Source: Jiangella sp. DSM 45060
Lineage (GTDB): Bacteria > Actinomycetota > Actinomycetes > Jiangellales > Jiangellaceae
Reading direction: 5' to 3'
Assembly (NCBI RefSeq): GCF_900105175.1
Contig: NZ_LT629771.1
Coordinates: forward strand, 6,840,622-6,904,621
Length of the DNA stretch: 64,000 bases
Below are positions 51,223 to 59,790 of the stretch, one piece after another. A program made the translations under genes and the position numbers. The notes beneath the pieces are model-generated. The model ran no database searches, had not been told where the DNA came from, and worked only from the letters and a program-made list of their open reading frames with translations. Numbering within the stretch: position 1 is the first letter of the stretch; each line of letters begins with the position of its first letter.

Positions 51223-51993
51223 TCACGGCTCGGACGGGCGCAGCCGCGAGCCGTAGCGGGCGAACAACGCCTCGTTGTGCGCGTCGCCCTCCGGCACGTT
51301 CGCCGAGACCAGCACCGGCACATCCGCGCCGGCCGCGAGCAGCAGCCCGCACACCTCCGTCACCATCAGCTGCGCGATCAGCACGCCGGTCAGCGAGGAC
51401 GTCGGCGTGATGCGGACGCCCGTGGGCAGCTCCAGGGTGGCGTCGCCACGCGGCGAGCCGTTGTCGATGACCACGTCGGCCAGCTCGAACAGCCTCTGGC
51501 CGGACGGGTGCCGCGAGGTGATCTGCCTGCTGTGCTCAGCCGACGTGATCGCGATGACGGGGTGCCCGCCGGCCTTGGCCAGCCGGGCCAGCTCGACGAC
51601 CGAGCCGTTGCCGCCGGAGTTCGACGTGATGACGAAGACGTCGCTCGGGTGCAGCTCGGCGAGGTCGAGGATGCGCTGTGCGAGCGCCGGGTCCCGCTCG
51701 ACGGTGGGGTCGAGGATCTCGCGCGGGTCGGCTCCGCCGTACATGACGAGGTCCTTGATCGACAGCGCGTTGGCCGGGACCAGCCCGCCGGCCCGGCCGA
51801 CGATCTCGGCCGTGATCGAGCGGGAGTGTCCGGTGGCGAACGCCTGGATCAGCCCGCCGCCGCGCAGTCCGTCGGCGATCAGCCGGGCGGCCGCGGAGAT
51901 CGCGTCGGCCTGGGTGGCGATCAGCCGGTCGGCCGCGGCCAGCAGGATCCGCGCGGCGGCGTTCTGGTCGATCGTCTCGGCGTCGGTGGTCAT
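51223..51993 (-). CDS. SIS-domain sugar-phosphate protein
   Basis: This 256-residue SIS protein has GGLIQAFATGHSRSITAEI, VFVITSNSGGNGSVVELARL (the phosphate-binding SNSGG loop) and GHPVIAITSA. It belongs to the YfhH/MurQ-like group that binds amino-sugar phosphates. ATG at 51993 follows GGAGG. It is the last gene of the minus-strand amino-sugar operon, four bases after the ceramidase-like gene. It could be an etherase, isomerase or sensor. Confidence 0.84.
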   Translation of the reverse strand: MTTDAETIDQNAAARILLAAADRLIATQADAISAAARLIADGLRGGGLIQAFATGHSRSITAEIVGRAGGLVPANALSIKDLVMYGGADPREILDPTVERDPALAQRILDLAELHPSDVFVITSNSGGNGSVVELARLAKAGGHPVIAITSAEHSRQITSRHPSGQRLFELADVVIDNGSPRGDATLELPTGVRITPTSSLTGVLIAQLMVTEVCGLLLAAGADVPVLVSANVPEGDAHNEALFARYGSRLRPSEP

Positions 51994-51997
51994 CGTG

Positions 51998-53218
51998 TCA
52001 GCCTCCGTGGATGGTGCGGTGGACGAGTTCGTGCAGGACCCCGGCGGCACGCTCGGCGGCGTCGGGACGGAACGGTGAGATCAGCACCTCGTAGCCAGGG
52101 CTGGCGAAGTCGGCGGCGGCGGGCAGGTAGCCGGCGTAGCCGTTTGCGTACCCGAGCAGCACCGACGGCGCCGCGGTGTCGCGCAGCGACAGGAACGGCT
52201 CGCCGCCGATGCCCTGCAGCGTCAGCCCGCCGAGCCGGACCGCGGCCAGTTCCAGCGGCACCGTCTCCGGGCCGCCCACGCGGCGCGCGGCCGCCTCGAC
52301 ACCCTGCAGGGCGGTGACGGCAGCCCGCCCGGCCGGGTCATCGTCGGTCAGGCCGGCCAGCCGGCCGGTGAACTCCGTGCGCAACCCGGTCAGCCGGTCG
52401 CCGTCGTCGTGCCGGGCCGGCAGCGGCAGCGTGGCGTGGGCCGCGGCGATCCCGTCGTCGGCGGTCCAGGCCCGGCCCGGCGCGGCGACGAGCTCGGCGA
52501 CCTGGTCCGCCGCCAGCGCGGCCAGCCTCCGGCCGTCGGCCTCGGTCTGGGCGTGACGGGTCCAGCGGGTGCTGACGTCGCCGGCCGCTCCCGTCACGAC
52601 GACCACCCAGGCCGACCCGCCGAGCCGGGCCTGCAGCTCGTCCCGGATCCACGCCGTCAGATCCCCGCTCACCACCGACGACGCCGCCGGCAGCACGGTC
52701 GGGTGCACCGGCACGACGGCCACCACGCCGTCCACCCGATCGGCGCCGAAGCGCAGCACGTCGACCGGCACCCGGTGGTCGCCGGTGTCGGCGCCGCGGC
52801 GCGACCCGACGCCGTCCAGCCGGCCCGAGTGGTGGCTCGCGGCGCAGTCCGTCTCGGCCGCGACGGCGTCCCGTGCCGCCGCGACCGCCGCGTCGGCGAC
52901 GGCGGACAGCCAGCCGGACGGCGTCGTCCCGCCGCCCGGCCCGGATCCGACGTCGGGGCCGGAGTGCGTGTGCGTGGCGCACAGCCAGACCTCGCCGACG
53001 CCGGCCAGCCGGCGGCGGACCTCGGCGGCCAGGTCGGCGTTCACCCCGACCAGCTCGGCGACGACCAGCAGGAATCGGTTCGTCTCCGCGGCGATCGATA
53101 CGCAGCCGACCCGCAGCGGCGCCAGCGTCCCCGCCGACGGCGCGGTCCGGGCGGCGTACCCGCCCAGCGGCGTGCCGTCCGGGACGGCCAGCGTCGCGGA
53201 CCCGTGCCCGACCCTCAC
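51998..53218 (-). CDS. Neutral-ceramidase-like (N-terminal domain) hypothetical protein
   Basis: This 406-residue protein resembles the N-terminal domain of neutral/alkaline ceramidases: VWLCATHTHSGPDVGSG with the zinc His-x-His, VVVVTGAAGDVSTRW, and LLGYANGYAGYLPAAADF with the C-terminal Tyr motif. Ceramidases are amidases, so it may cleave an N-acyl group from a sugar derivative here, but that is speculation. No signal peptide, so cytosolic. GTG start overlaps the nanE stop (GTGA). Confidence 0.72.
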   Translation of the reverse strand: MRVGHGSATLAVPDGTPLGGYAARTAPSAGTLAPLRVGCVSIAAETNRFLLVVAELVGVNADLAAEVRRRLAGVGEVWLCATHTHSGPDVGSGPGGGTTPSGWLSAVADAAVAAARDAVAAETDCAASHHSGRLDGVGSRRGADTGDHRVPVDVLRFGADRVDGVVAVVPVHPTVLPAASSVVSGDLTAWIRDELQARLGGSAWVVVVTGAAGDVSTRWTRHAQTEADGRRLAALAADQVAELVAAPGRAWTADDGIAAAHATLPLPARHDDGDRLTGLRTEFTGRLAGLTDDDPAGRAAVTALQGVEAAARRVGGPETVPLELAAVRLGGLTLQGIGGEPFLSLRDTAAPSVLLGYANGYAGYLPAAADFASPGYEVLISPFRPDAAERAAGVLHELVHRTIHGG

Positions 53219-53880
53219 CGCACCGCCTCGACCAGCCGCCGGGTGATCGCCATCGGGTTCGTGACGGCGGTCCCGACGACGACGGTGTGCGCGCCGGCGT
53301 CGAAGGCGGCCAGCACGTCGTCGCGGGTCCAGTACCGGCCCTCCGCGACGATCGGGCAGTCCAGCTCGTCCACCAGCGTCCGGACCAGCGCGAGGTCCGG
53401 GCCGTCGACACGCTCGCCGCCGGTGTACCCGGACAGCGTCGAGCCGACGAGGTCGGCGCCCGCTGCCCGCGCGTACCGGCCCGCGGCGAGCGTGTCGACG
53501 TCGGCCATGACGGGCACGCCCAGCCGGTCGTGGATGGCGGCGATCAGCTCGGCGAGGTCGCCACCGGGCCGGGGCCGATCGGTCCCGTCCAGCGCCACCA
53601 CCGTCGCGCCGGCCCGCACCACCGTGGCCGCCGACTCGAACGTCGGCGTGATGTAGACGCCGTCGCGGTCGCCGGTCTTGTTGATGCCGAGCACCGGCAC
53701 CGAGACGACAGCGCTGATCGCGGCGACGTCGGCCGGGCCGTTCGCCCGGATGCCGGCCGCGCCGCCGGCCTCGGCGGCCCGCGCCATGAGCGCCATCGGC
53801 TCCGGTCCGTGCAGCGGGTTGTCCGGGCCGGCCTGGCACGAGACCACGATCGAGCGGAACGGGAACACGGTGTCAGACAT
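53215..53880 (-). CDS. nanE: N-acylglucosamine-6-phosphate 2-epimerase
   Basis: This 221-residue TIM-barrel protein has SIVVSCQAGPDNPLHGPEPM, GIRANGPADVAAI, VLGINKTGDRDGVYITP (the NanE lysine region) and CPIVAEGRYWTRDD. It converts ManNAc-6-P to GlcNAc-6-P. The ATG at 53880 with GGGAG is preferred to a GTG three codons earlier; the gene overlaps the kinase stop by eight bases. No sialate lyase (nanA) is in the operon. Confidence 0.9.
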   Translation of the reverse strand: MSDTVFPFRSIVVSCQAGPDNPLHGPEPMALMARAAEAGGAAGIRANGPADVAAISAVVSVPVLGINKTGDRDGVYITPTFESAATVVRAGATVVALDGTDRPRPGGDLAELIAAIHDRLGVPVMADVDTLAAGRYARAAGADLVGSTLSGYTGGERVDGPDLALVRTLVDELDCPIVAEGRYWTRDDVLAAFDAGAHTVVVGTAVTNPMAITRRLVEAVR

Positions 53881-54820
53881 GGGCTTCACTCCCAGCGGTC
53901 AGCATCAGCGGCTCGTAGGGGCCGAGCCCGGCCAGCAGCCGGACGGCGCCGTCGAGCGGGTTGCCCAGCGGCTCGCGCACGTCGACGCCCGGGCAGCGGG
54001 CCCGGATGGCGTCGGTGAACGGCTGTCGCACGAGATCGTCCATCGCGAACAGGCCACCGGCGTAGGACACCGGCACCCGGGCCGTGGTGGGGAACGAGCG
54101 GGCCAGCACGGCCGCCGTCGTCGCGACCAGGCCGTCGACGGCGTCGGCCCAGATGCCCTGGGCCACCGGGTCGCCGGCCCGGGCCACCGCGGCCACCCAC
54201 GGCGTGCACCGGGCGACCATCCGCACCGGCGCCGGCGACGTGTAGATGCGCTGCGACAGCCCGGCGAGGTCGCCCAGCGCGTCCTGCGCGGCCTCCGTCA
54301 GCGCGGTCGCCGGGCCGCGGCCGTCCCGGGCGGACAGCACCGCCCGCAGCGCCGCCCGCCCGATGGAGAAACCGCTGCCGGAGTCGCCGAGCAGGTAGCC
54401 GTGGCCGTCGCCCTGGTGCGCCCCGCCGTCGGCGGCGATGCCCAGGCAGACGACGCCGGTGCCGGCCGTCGTGACCACACCGGGGGCGCCCCCGAGCGCC
54501 CCGGCGTGCGCCGTCACCATGTCCGGGCCGAGCCACACCTCCGGGTCGCCGAGGCGATCGTGGATGCGCGCGGCCAGCCGGCGGCGCCGGTCCGGCTGCA
54601 GCGGCGCCGCCGTCAGGCCGAGGCAGACCCGCCGCACCCCGGGCGGCGACCCGAGCCCCTCGTACGCCTCGGTCACCGCGTTGGCGACGCTGTCCAGCAG
54701 GTCCGTCTCGGCGCTGTAGGCGAACCCGCCGGCGTGCGTGATCTCGACGACGACACCGTCGCGCACCAACGCCATCCGCAGATTCGTCTGCCCGCCGTCG
54801 ACGGCCAGCTCCAGGCTCAC
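53873..54820 (-). CDS. BadF/BadG-type amino-sugar kinase
   Basis: This 315-residue ASKHA kinase has the phosphate-1 motif AVDGGQTNLRMALV, GVVTTAGTGVVCLGI (phosphate 2) and the GHGYLLGDSGSGFSIGR segment of N-acetylglucosamine kinases. With NanE next to it, it most likely phosphorylates ManNAc or GlcNAc after import. GTG start overlaps the permease stop (GTGA). Confidence 0.85.
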   Translation of the reverse strand: MSLELAVDGGQTNLRMALVRDGVVVEITHAGGFAYSAETDLLDSVANAVTEAYEGLGSPPGVRRVCLGLTAAPLQPDRRRRLAARIHDRLGDPEVWLGPDMVTAHAGALGGAPGVVTTAGTGVVCLGIAADGGAHQGDGHGYLLGDSGSGFSIGRAALRAVLSARDGRGPATALTEAAQDALGDLAGLSQRIYTSPAPVRMVARCTPWVAAVARAGDPVAQGIWADAVDGLVATTAAVLARSFPTTARVPVSYAGGLFAMDDLVRQPFTDAIRARCPGVDVREPLGNPLDGAVRLLAGLGPYEPLMLTAGSEAHV

Positions 54821-55686
54821 TTGATCCCCGCCGTCATCGTGATCCCTTCGACGAACTTGCGTTGGAGGACGAGGAACAGCAGCAACGTCGGCAGCAGCGC
54901 CAGCAGCGCCGCGGCCATCATCATCGGGATGCCGCCGGAGCCGAGGTTGTTGGCCTGCATCGCGGCCAGCCCGACCGGCAGCGTCCGGTGCTCCTCGTCG
55001 TTGCCGACCAGCAGCGGCCACAGATGGCTGTCCCAGTTGGTCATGAAGATGAACAGCGCCAGCGCGGCCATCGGCGAGGCCATCATCGGCGCGACGACGT
55101 TCCACAGGATCCGCAGCTCGCCGGCGCCGTCGATGCGCGCGGCCTCCAGCAGCTCGTCCGGCAACCCGTCGATGCTCTGCCGCATCAGGAAGATCCCGAA
55201 CGCGCTGGTGGCCGACGGGATGATCAGGCCGGCGAAGCTGTTGACCCAGCCGAGGTCGAAGACCAGCGCGTACAGCGGCACGTAGATGACCTCGAGCGGC
55301 ACCATCAGCGTCGCCAGCACGACGAAGAACAGCAGGTTCCGGCCGCGGTAGGCGAACTTGGAGAAGCTGTACCCGGCCAGCGTGCAGGTGACGACGTTGA
55401 GCAGCGTCACCGAGACGCCCACGACGGTGCTGTTGAGGTAGTACCGCGGGAACGGCGCCTGCTCGAACGGCAGCGTGAAGTTGCCCCACAGCCACTGCGT
55501 CGGCAGCCACCGCATCGGGCTGGCCAGCACCTCGTCGGCCGGCTTCACCGCCGACAGCGCCGCATAGACGAACACCGACGCGAACACCAGACCGCCGGCC
55601 AGCAGCAGCACGAAGACGACGACTCGGCCGACCGGCCGGCGCCTGCGCGACGGCGCCGCCGGACGCGCGACCACCCCGGCGCTCAT
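54817..55686 (-). CDS. Sugar ABC permease (MalG type)
   Basis: This 289-residue permease has six predicted membrane segments and the EAA loop ELLEAARIDGAGELRILWNV. It belongs to the carbohydrate uptake CUT1 class and forms a heterodimer with the permease encoded next. The ATG overlaps the preceding stop. No ATPase gene is present in the operon. Confidence 0.92.
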   Translation of the reverse strand: MSAGVVARPAAPSRRRRPVGRVVVFVLLLAGGLVFASVFVYAALSAVKPADEVLASPMRWLPTQWLWGNFTLPFEQAPFPRYYLNSTVVGVSVTLLNVVTCTLAGYSFSKFAYRGRNLLFFVVLATLMVPLEVIYVPLYALVFDLGWVNSFAGLIIPSATSAFGIFLMRQSIDGLPDELLEAARIDGAGELRILWNVVAPMMASPMAALALFIFMTNWDSHLWPLLVGNDEEHRTLPVGLAAMQANNLGSGGIPMMMAAALLALLPTLLLFLVLQRKFVEGITMTAGIK

Positions 55687-56597
55687 GCCGACCTCCGTAG
55701 CGCGCGGAGTTGCACGAACGTCACCATGAGCAGCAGGACGAACATGAGGACGGCGACGGCGGAGGCGCGGCCCATGCGGGCGCTGGCGAAGGCCGTCTTG
55801 TACACGAACAGGTTGATCACCTCGGTGCCGAAGCTGCCGCCGGTGAGCACGACCTGCGGGCTGAATGACTGGAAGCCGCGGATCACGGCCATCACCAGGA
55901 CGACGACGGTGATCGGCTTGAGCAGCGGCAGCGTGACGTAGCGCAGCCGGCGCAGCGACCCGGCGCCGTCCAGGGCGGCCGCCTCCTGCAGGTCCTTCGG
56001 GATGTTCTGCAGCCCGGCCAGGAAGATGATGAGGAAGAAGCCGACCTCCTTCCAGATCGCCGCGATCGCGATCGCCCATTTGGCCCACGTCGAAGACGTC
56101 AGCCACGGGATGTCGGTGTTCAGCGTCTGGTTGAGCAGGCCCTCCGGCTGCAGGACGAGGCGCCAGATCACCGACACCGCGACCCAGGACGTCGCGACCG
56201 GCGCGAAGTACAGTAGCCGGACGAGCGCGCTGCCGCGCATGCGGGTGTTCAGGCCGAGCGCCAGCACCAGCGCCAGCAGCACCGCCGGACCGTACGTGAC
56301 GACGACGTAGAACAGCGACGCGCCCAGCGAGGCGAGGAAGCGCTCGTCGCCGAACAGGAAGCGGAAGTTGTCCAGCCCCACCCAGACCGGCGCGCTGGTC
56401 AGGTTGTAGTCGTAGAGGCTGAGCTGAAACACCCGCAGCATCGGGTAGATCGCGAACGCCGCGAACAGTGCCAGCGCCGGCAGCGCGAACACCAGCCCGA
56501 CGGCGTCGCGGCGGCGTCGCCAGCCGGCCCGGCCGGTGCCCGGAGGCCGGGCCCGCGCGACGCGGGCCCGGTCCGGTGCGGTTCGGGTCAGGGCCAT
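55683..56597 (-). CDS. Sugar ABC permease (MalF type)
   Basis: This 304-residue permease has six membrane segments and the EAA loop DLQEAAALDGAGSLRRLRYV, with AIWKEVGFFLIIFLAGLQNI before it. CUT1 partner of the downstream permease. It starts three bases after the binding-protein stop. Confidence 0.92.
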   Translation of the reverse strand: MALTRTAPDRARVARARPPGTGRAGWRRRRDAVGLVFALPALALFAAFAIYPMLRVFQLSLYDYNLTSAPVWVGLDNFRFLFGDERFLASLGASLFYVVVTYGPAVLLALVLALGLNTRMRGSALVRLLYFAPVATSWVAVSVIWRLVLQPEGLLNQTLNTDIPWLTSSTWAKWAIAIAAIWKEVGFFLIIFLAGLQNIPKDLQEAAALDGAGSLRRLRYVTLPLLKPITVVVLVMAVIRGFQSFSPQVVLTGGSFGTEVINLFVYKTAFASARMGRASAVAVLMFVLLLMVTFVQLRALRRSA

Positions 56598-56600
56598 GCG

Positions 56601-57893
56601 CTAGCTCGAGACGCTCTGGTCGACCGACTCGGAGGCCTCCTCGAGGCTCTCCGCCGGTGGCTGGCCGTCGAAGACCGACCGCTCGACGGCCGCCTTGATC
56701 GCGTCCTGCACCTCGCTCCAGTGCGGCCCGACCTCGTCGAACTTGCCCTGCTGGTAGGCCTGAGACCACACGTCCAGGAACGGGATGTTCGCGGCGGCCT
56801 CGGACTGCTCCCAGCCCTGCAGGGGCTGGACGAAGTTGACGTCGGTGAGCCAGCGCTCGTGCTGCGACGTCATGTACTCGATGAACTTCCACGCCTCCTC
56901 CTGCTGCTCGGAGGCCTTGTTCACCGCGAAGTAGTAGCCGTACCAGCGTCCGGACGGGTTCGCCGGGTCCACCTGCGGGAGCGGGACGACCGCCAGGTTC
57001 TCGAACGTGTCGGGGTTGTCCTGCGCGATCTGCTCGACCGCCCACGGGTAGATCATCGTCATCGACCGGCGGCCGGAGGCGAAGTCCTCGAACGGCGACG
57101 TCGCCTCGCGCGAGGCGGTGTCGGCGTTGCCGACCTGGTCCTCGCGGATGAGGTCGTGCCAGATCTGCAGCGCCTCGACGGACTCGGGCTCGGTGAGCGC
57201 CGAGCCGGTGCCGTCCTCGTTGAGGATCGAGCCGCCGGTCTCGTTCAGCAACGTCTGCAGCTGCTGGGTGTACCAGCCGGAGTGCAGGTAGACGAAGTTG
57301 AAGCCCTCGTCTCCGGCCGCGACCAGCTGCTGGCCGTACTCGGACACGTCGTCCCAGGTCTGCGGCGGGCTCGCCGGGTCGAGGCCGGCGTCGGCGAAGT
57401 GCTGGGTGTTGATGGCGAACGCGGTGGCATTGAACTCGCTGGGGACGCCGTAGAGGGTGCCGTCGTCGCCCTTCGCGCCGTCGAGCGTGCCGTCGACGTA
57501 GAGCGCCTCCAGCTCCTCGGCGGACTCGACCCCGAACGCGGCCGGGTCGATCGGCGCCAGCAACTCCTTCGGGATGTACTCGCCGCGCAGCGCGCTGTCG
57601 TCCATGTTGATGATGTCCGGACCGGAACCGTTGCTCAGCGACGTCAGCATCTTGGTGCCGAAGTCGTTGTTCGGGATGGTCTCGTAGGTGATGTCGACGT
57701 TCGGGTTCGCCTCCTCGTACTCGGCGATGAGCTGCTCGTTGAGCTCCGTCATCGGCGGATGGGTGTGCGTCCAGTAGGTCAGCTCGATGGTGTCGCCGCC
57801 GGTCGACCCGCCGTCGGAACCGCAGGCGGCGGCGACCGCCAGTACGGCCGCGGCCGGGATCAGCACCACGCGGGCGCGCGCTCGTACGCTCAT
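56601..57893 (-). CDS. Sugar ABC substrate-binding lipoprotein
   Basis: This 430-residue family-1 binding protein has a signal peptide with lipobox AAAC (about Cys24), then ELTYWTHTHPPMTELNEQLI, and the DIINMDDSALRGEYIPKELL and LYGVPSEFNATAFAINTQHF segments typical of CUT1 lipoproteins. It captures an amino sugar or oligosaccharide outside the membrane. ATG at 57893; 46 bases separate it from the GntR gene. Confidence 0.92.
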   Translation of the reverse strand: MSVRARARVVLIPAAAVLAVAAACGSDGGSTGGDTIELTYWTHTHPPMTELNEQLIAEYEEANPNVDITYETIPNNDFGTKMLTSLSNGSGPDIINMDDSALRGEYIPKELLAPIDPAAFGVESAEELEALYVDGTLDGAKGDDGTLYGVPSEFNATAFAINTQHFADAGLDPASPPQTWDDVSEYGQQLVAAGDEGFNFVYLHSGWYTQQLQTLLNETGGSILNEDGTGSALTEPESVEALQIWHDLIREDQVGNADTASREATSPFEDFASGRRSMTMIYPWAVEQIAQDNPDTFENLAVVPLPQVDPANPSGRWYGYYFAVNKASEQQEEAWKFIEYMTSQHERWLTDVNFVQPLQGWEQSEAAANIPFLDVWSQAYQQGKFDEVGPHWSEVQDAIKAAVERSVFDGQPPAESLEEASESVDQSVSS

Positions 57894-57939
57894 GGGTTGC
57901 TCGCTTTCGTCGGTCCGCCCGGACGGGCGGAGCGGAAGG

Positions 57940-58701
57940 TCAGGCGGAACGCCGGGCATGCCTGCGCAGCGCCGGGGCGGGCACTGGCCGGAGCTCGGCG
58001 GTCAACTGGAAGCGGTCGCCGCGGAACAGGTCGGTGCCGCACTCGACGACCCGCCCGTTCGGGCCGAACGTGACGACGTCGAGCTGGAACGCCGGCCGTC
58101 CCGGCTCCGTGTGCAGCACGGCGGCGATCCGCTCGTCGAGCAGGGTCGGCTCGATGATGGTGCGGCCGGTCAGGATCGGGATGCCGTAGCGGTCCGCGAG
58201 CAGGTCGTACCAGGACCCGTTCAGGTCCGCCGGCGTCAGGTCCGGCACGATGTCGTCGGCCACCCACGTGGTCTCCACGCCGATGGGGTCGCCGTCGGCG
58301 GTGCGGAGCCGGGTGAACCGGACGATCGTCGTGTTGACGGGGATGCGCAGCGTCCGGGCCTGGCGCGGACCGGCCGGCAGCCGCCGGAACTCCAGCGTCA
58401 CGCTGCCAGGCACGAGTCCGCGGTTGCGCATCTCCTGGGAGAACGAGGTCATCGCGAGGCGGCGGGTCAACTTCGGTCGCGCGACGAAGTTGCCCCTGCC
58501 GTGCTCGCGTACGACGAGCCCGGCCGTCGCCAGGTCGTCGAGGGCCCGCCGCAGTGTCATGCGGGCCACGCCCCAGTCGTGCGCCAGCCGGCGCTCCGAC
58601 GGGAGTGCGACACCCTCGTCGCCGTGGTCGATGAGCTCCAGCAGGCGACCGCGTACCTGCGCGACCTTGCCGGTCGCGGACCCGAAGCCGTCGTTCGCCA
58701 T
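57940..58701 (-). CDS. GntR-family (HutC/UTRA) regulator
   Basis: This 253-residue regulator has a winged HTH in residues 12-78 (LPSERRLAHDWGVARMTLRR, then ALDDLATAGLVVREHGRGNF) and a UTRA ligand domain from about 90. Members commonly sense GlcNAc-6-P or related sugars (DasR/NagR type). The ATG at 58701 follows GAGGAG. It heads the amino-sugar operon, and a palindrome next to its -10 suggests autorepression. Confidence 0.88.
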   Translation of the reverse strand: MANDGFGSATGKVAQVRGRLLELIDHGDEGVALPSERRLAHDWGVARMTLRRALDDLATAGLVVREHGRGNFVARPKLTRRLAMTSFSQEMRNRGLVPGSVTLEFRRLPAGPRQARTLRIPVNTTIVRFTRLRTADGDPIGVETTWVADDIVPDLTPADLNGSWYDLLADRYGIPILTGRTIIEPTLLDERIAAVLHTEPGRPAFQLDVVTFGPNGRVVECGTDLFRGDRFQLTAELRPVPAPALRRHARRSA

Positions 58702-58726
58702 GGTGTGAGCTCCTCGACATGAGGTG

Positions 58727-58743
58727 AGGTGCGCACCTTTATA
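58727..58743 (-). promoter_or_regulatory. GntR promoter and operator
   Basis: On the minus strand a -10-like TATAAA (58743-58738) runs into the perfect 12-bp palindrome AGGTGCGCACCT (58727-58738). A repressor there would cover the transcription start of the whole amino-sugar operon. Confidence 0.6.
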
Positions 58744-58874
58744 GTCCGTGCCGCAGAACCGCACCAGGGCGTCGGCGAAGCCCGAGTAGACCAGTGGCGG
58801 GGCTGCGGTCGGCGGCGATGCCGCAGGCCACGGGCTTTTGTATCTCTGAGGGCGGCAACTGGTCCAAACGGAGG

Positions 58875-59591
58875 TCAGCGCAGCAGCGACCGCTCCGTGG
58901 GCGCCAGCCGCAGCACGGCGGGCGGCCCGGACAGCCGTCGGCGGAGCTCGGCGCGCAGGCCGGGCCGCTCGGTCCACCCGGCCCGGTGCGCCGCATGCGC
59001 GTCGGCGTCGGGGAAGCGCGCCACCCACACGAACACGTTGGCGTCGTCGTGCACGGGCAGCGCCGGGAAGGTGTTGGGCGACGAGTCGGTCTCGAGGCGA
59101 GCCACCGGTGCGGCGCCCAGGGCGGGCTCGGCCTCGGTGGTGAAGAACTCGGCGAACTCGCGGAGGTCGCCGGCGACGGGGTAGACCTCGACGGCCACGA
59201 GCGCGGACGTCGCGGCGGCGGGCGGCCGGTCGACGGCGCCGCCGACGCCGGGGAGCGGGAAGCCCGACCCGGCGTCCACGGGATGCAGCAGGTGGACGTC
59301 GTCGGAGTCGATCATGGTGACGTTGGCGGCCGCGCCGTGCCGGGCCCACACCGGGCCGTGGTAGAACGCCGTGAGCGCCTCGTGCCGGGTGGCCATGTCG
59401 GCGAAACCGCGCAGCCAGACGAACCGGCCAGGTGCGTCGAGGTCGCGGAACTGGCCGATCAGCCGGGCGCCGAGCACCTCCTGCGACTCGACGAACTCGC
59501 GATCGAACAGCGCGACGAGGTCGTCGCGGCGGTCGGCGTGCACGGTGTACTGCCGCAGCTCGACGATGGGGCAGCACAGGTCGGTCGTCAT
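58875..59591 (-). CDS. NIPSNAP-family protein
   Basis: This 238-residue protein has two ferredoxin-like barrels of the NIPSNAP type: CPIVELRQYTVHADRRDDLV, then RFVWLRGFADMATRHEALTA and FYHGPVWARHG, and ALVAVEVYPVAGDLREFAEF in the second half. Function of bacterial members is not settled. TACCGT lies seven bases before the ATG at 59591. The open frame to 59783 runs through a MITE and is not coding. Confidence 0.78.
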   Translation of the reverse strand: MTTDLCCPIVELRQYTVHADRRDDLVALFDREFVESQEVLGARLIGQFRDLDAPGRFVWLRGFADMATRHEALTAFYHGPVWARHGAAANVTMIDSDDVHLLHPVDAGSGFPLPGVGGAVDRPPAAATSALVAVEVYPVAGDLREFAEFFTTEAEPALGAAPVARLETDSSPNTFPALPVHDDANVFVWVARFPDADAHAAHRAGWTERPGLRAELRRRLSGPPAVLRLAPTERSLLR

Positions 59592-59623
59592 GCCGGGCAC
59601 GGTAGTGCCCGGCACCGACAGCC

Positions 59624-59790
59624 CTAGGGGGTGTCTGACGGATCTTCGGCGGCGCGGATCGACGCCCAGGAACCGACCAGCTGCGTTGTCGTCGTCGCCC
59701 GATGGCACAGCATCGAACTCCTCCTCCGCCTTGCTGGACCTGCACCTGGACGCCGCCCGCATCCACCAATATCCGTCAGACACCCCCTAG
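59624..59790. mobile_element. MITE-like 167-bp element with 20-bp perfect inverted ends
   Basis: The left end 59624-59643 (CTAGGGGGTGTCTGACGGAT) and right end 59771-59790 are exact reverse complements, both beginning in CTAG. The 127 internal bases contain no transposase. IS5-type elements (IS112/IS427 group) that target CTAG have similar layouts, so this is best taken as a non-autonomous derivative. Its right end supplies the stop codon of the neighbouring hydrolase gene (TAG at 59789-59787). Confidence 0.75.

Noticed and set aside
58875..59783. 302-residue version of the NIPSNAP protein
   Set aside because: The extension lies inside the MITE-like element; the ATG at 59591 has a leaderless-type promoter.
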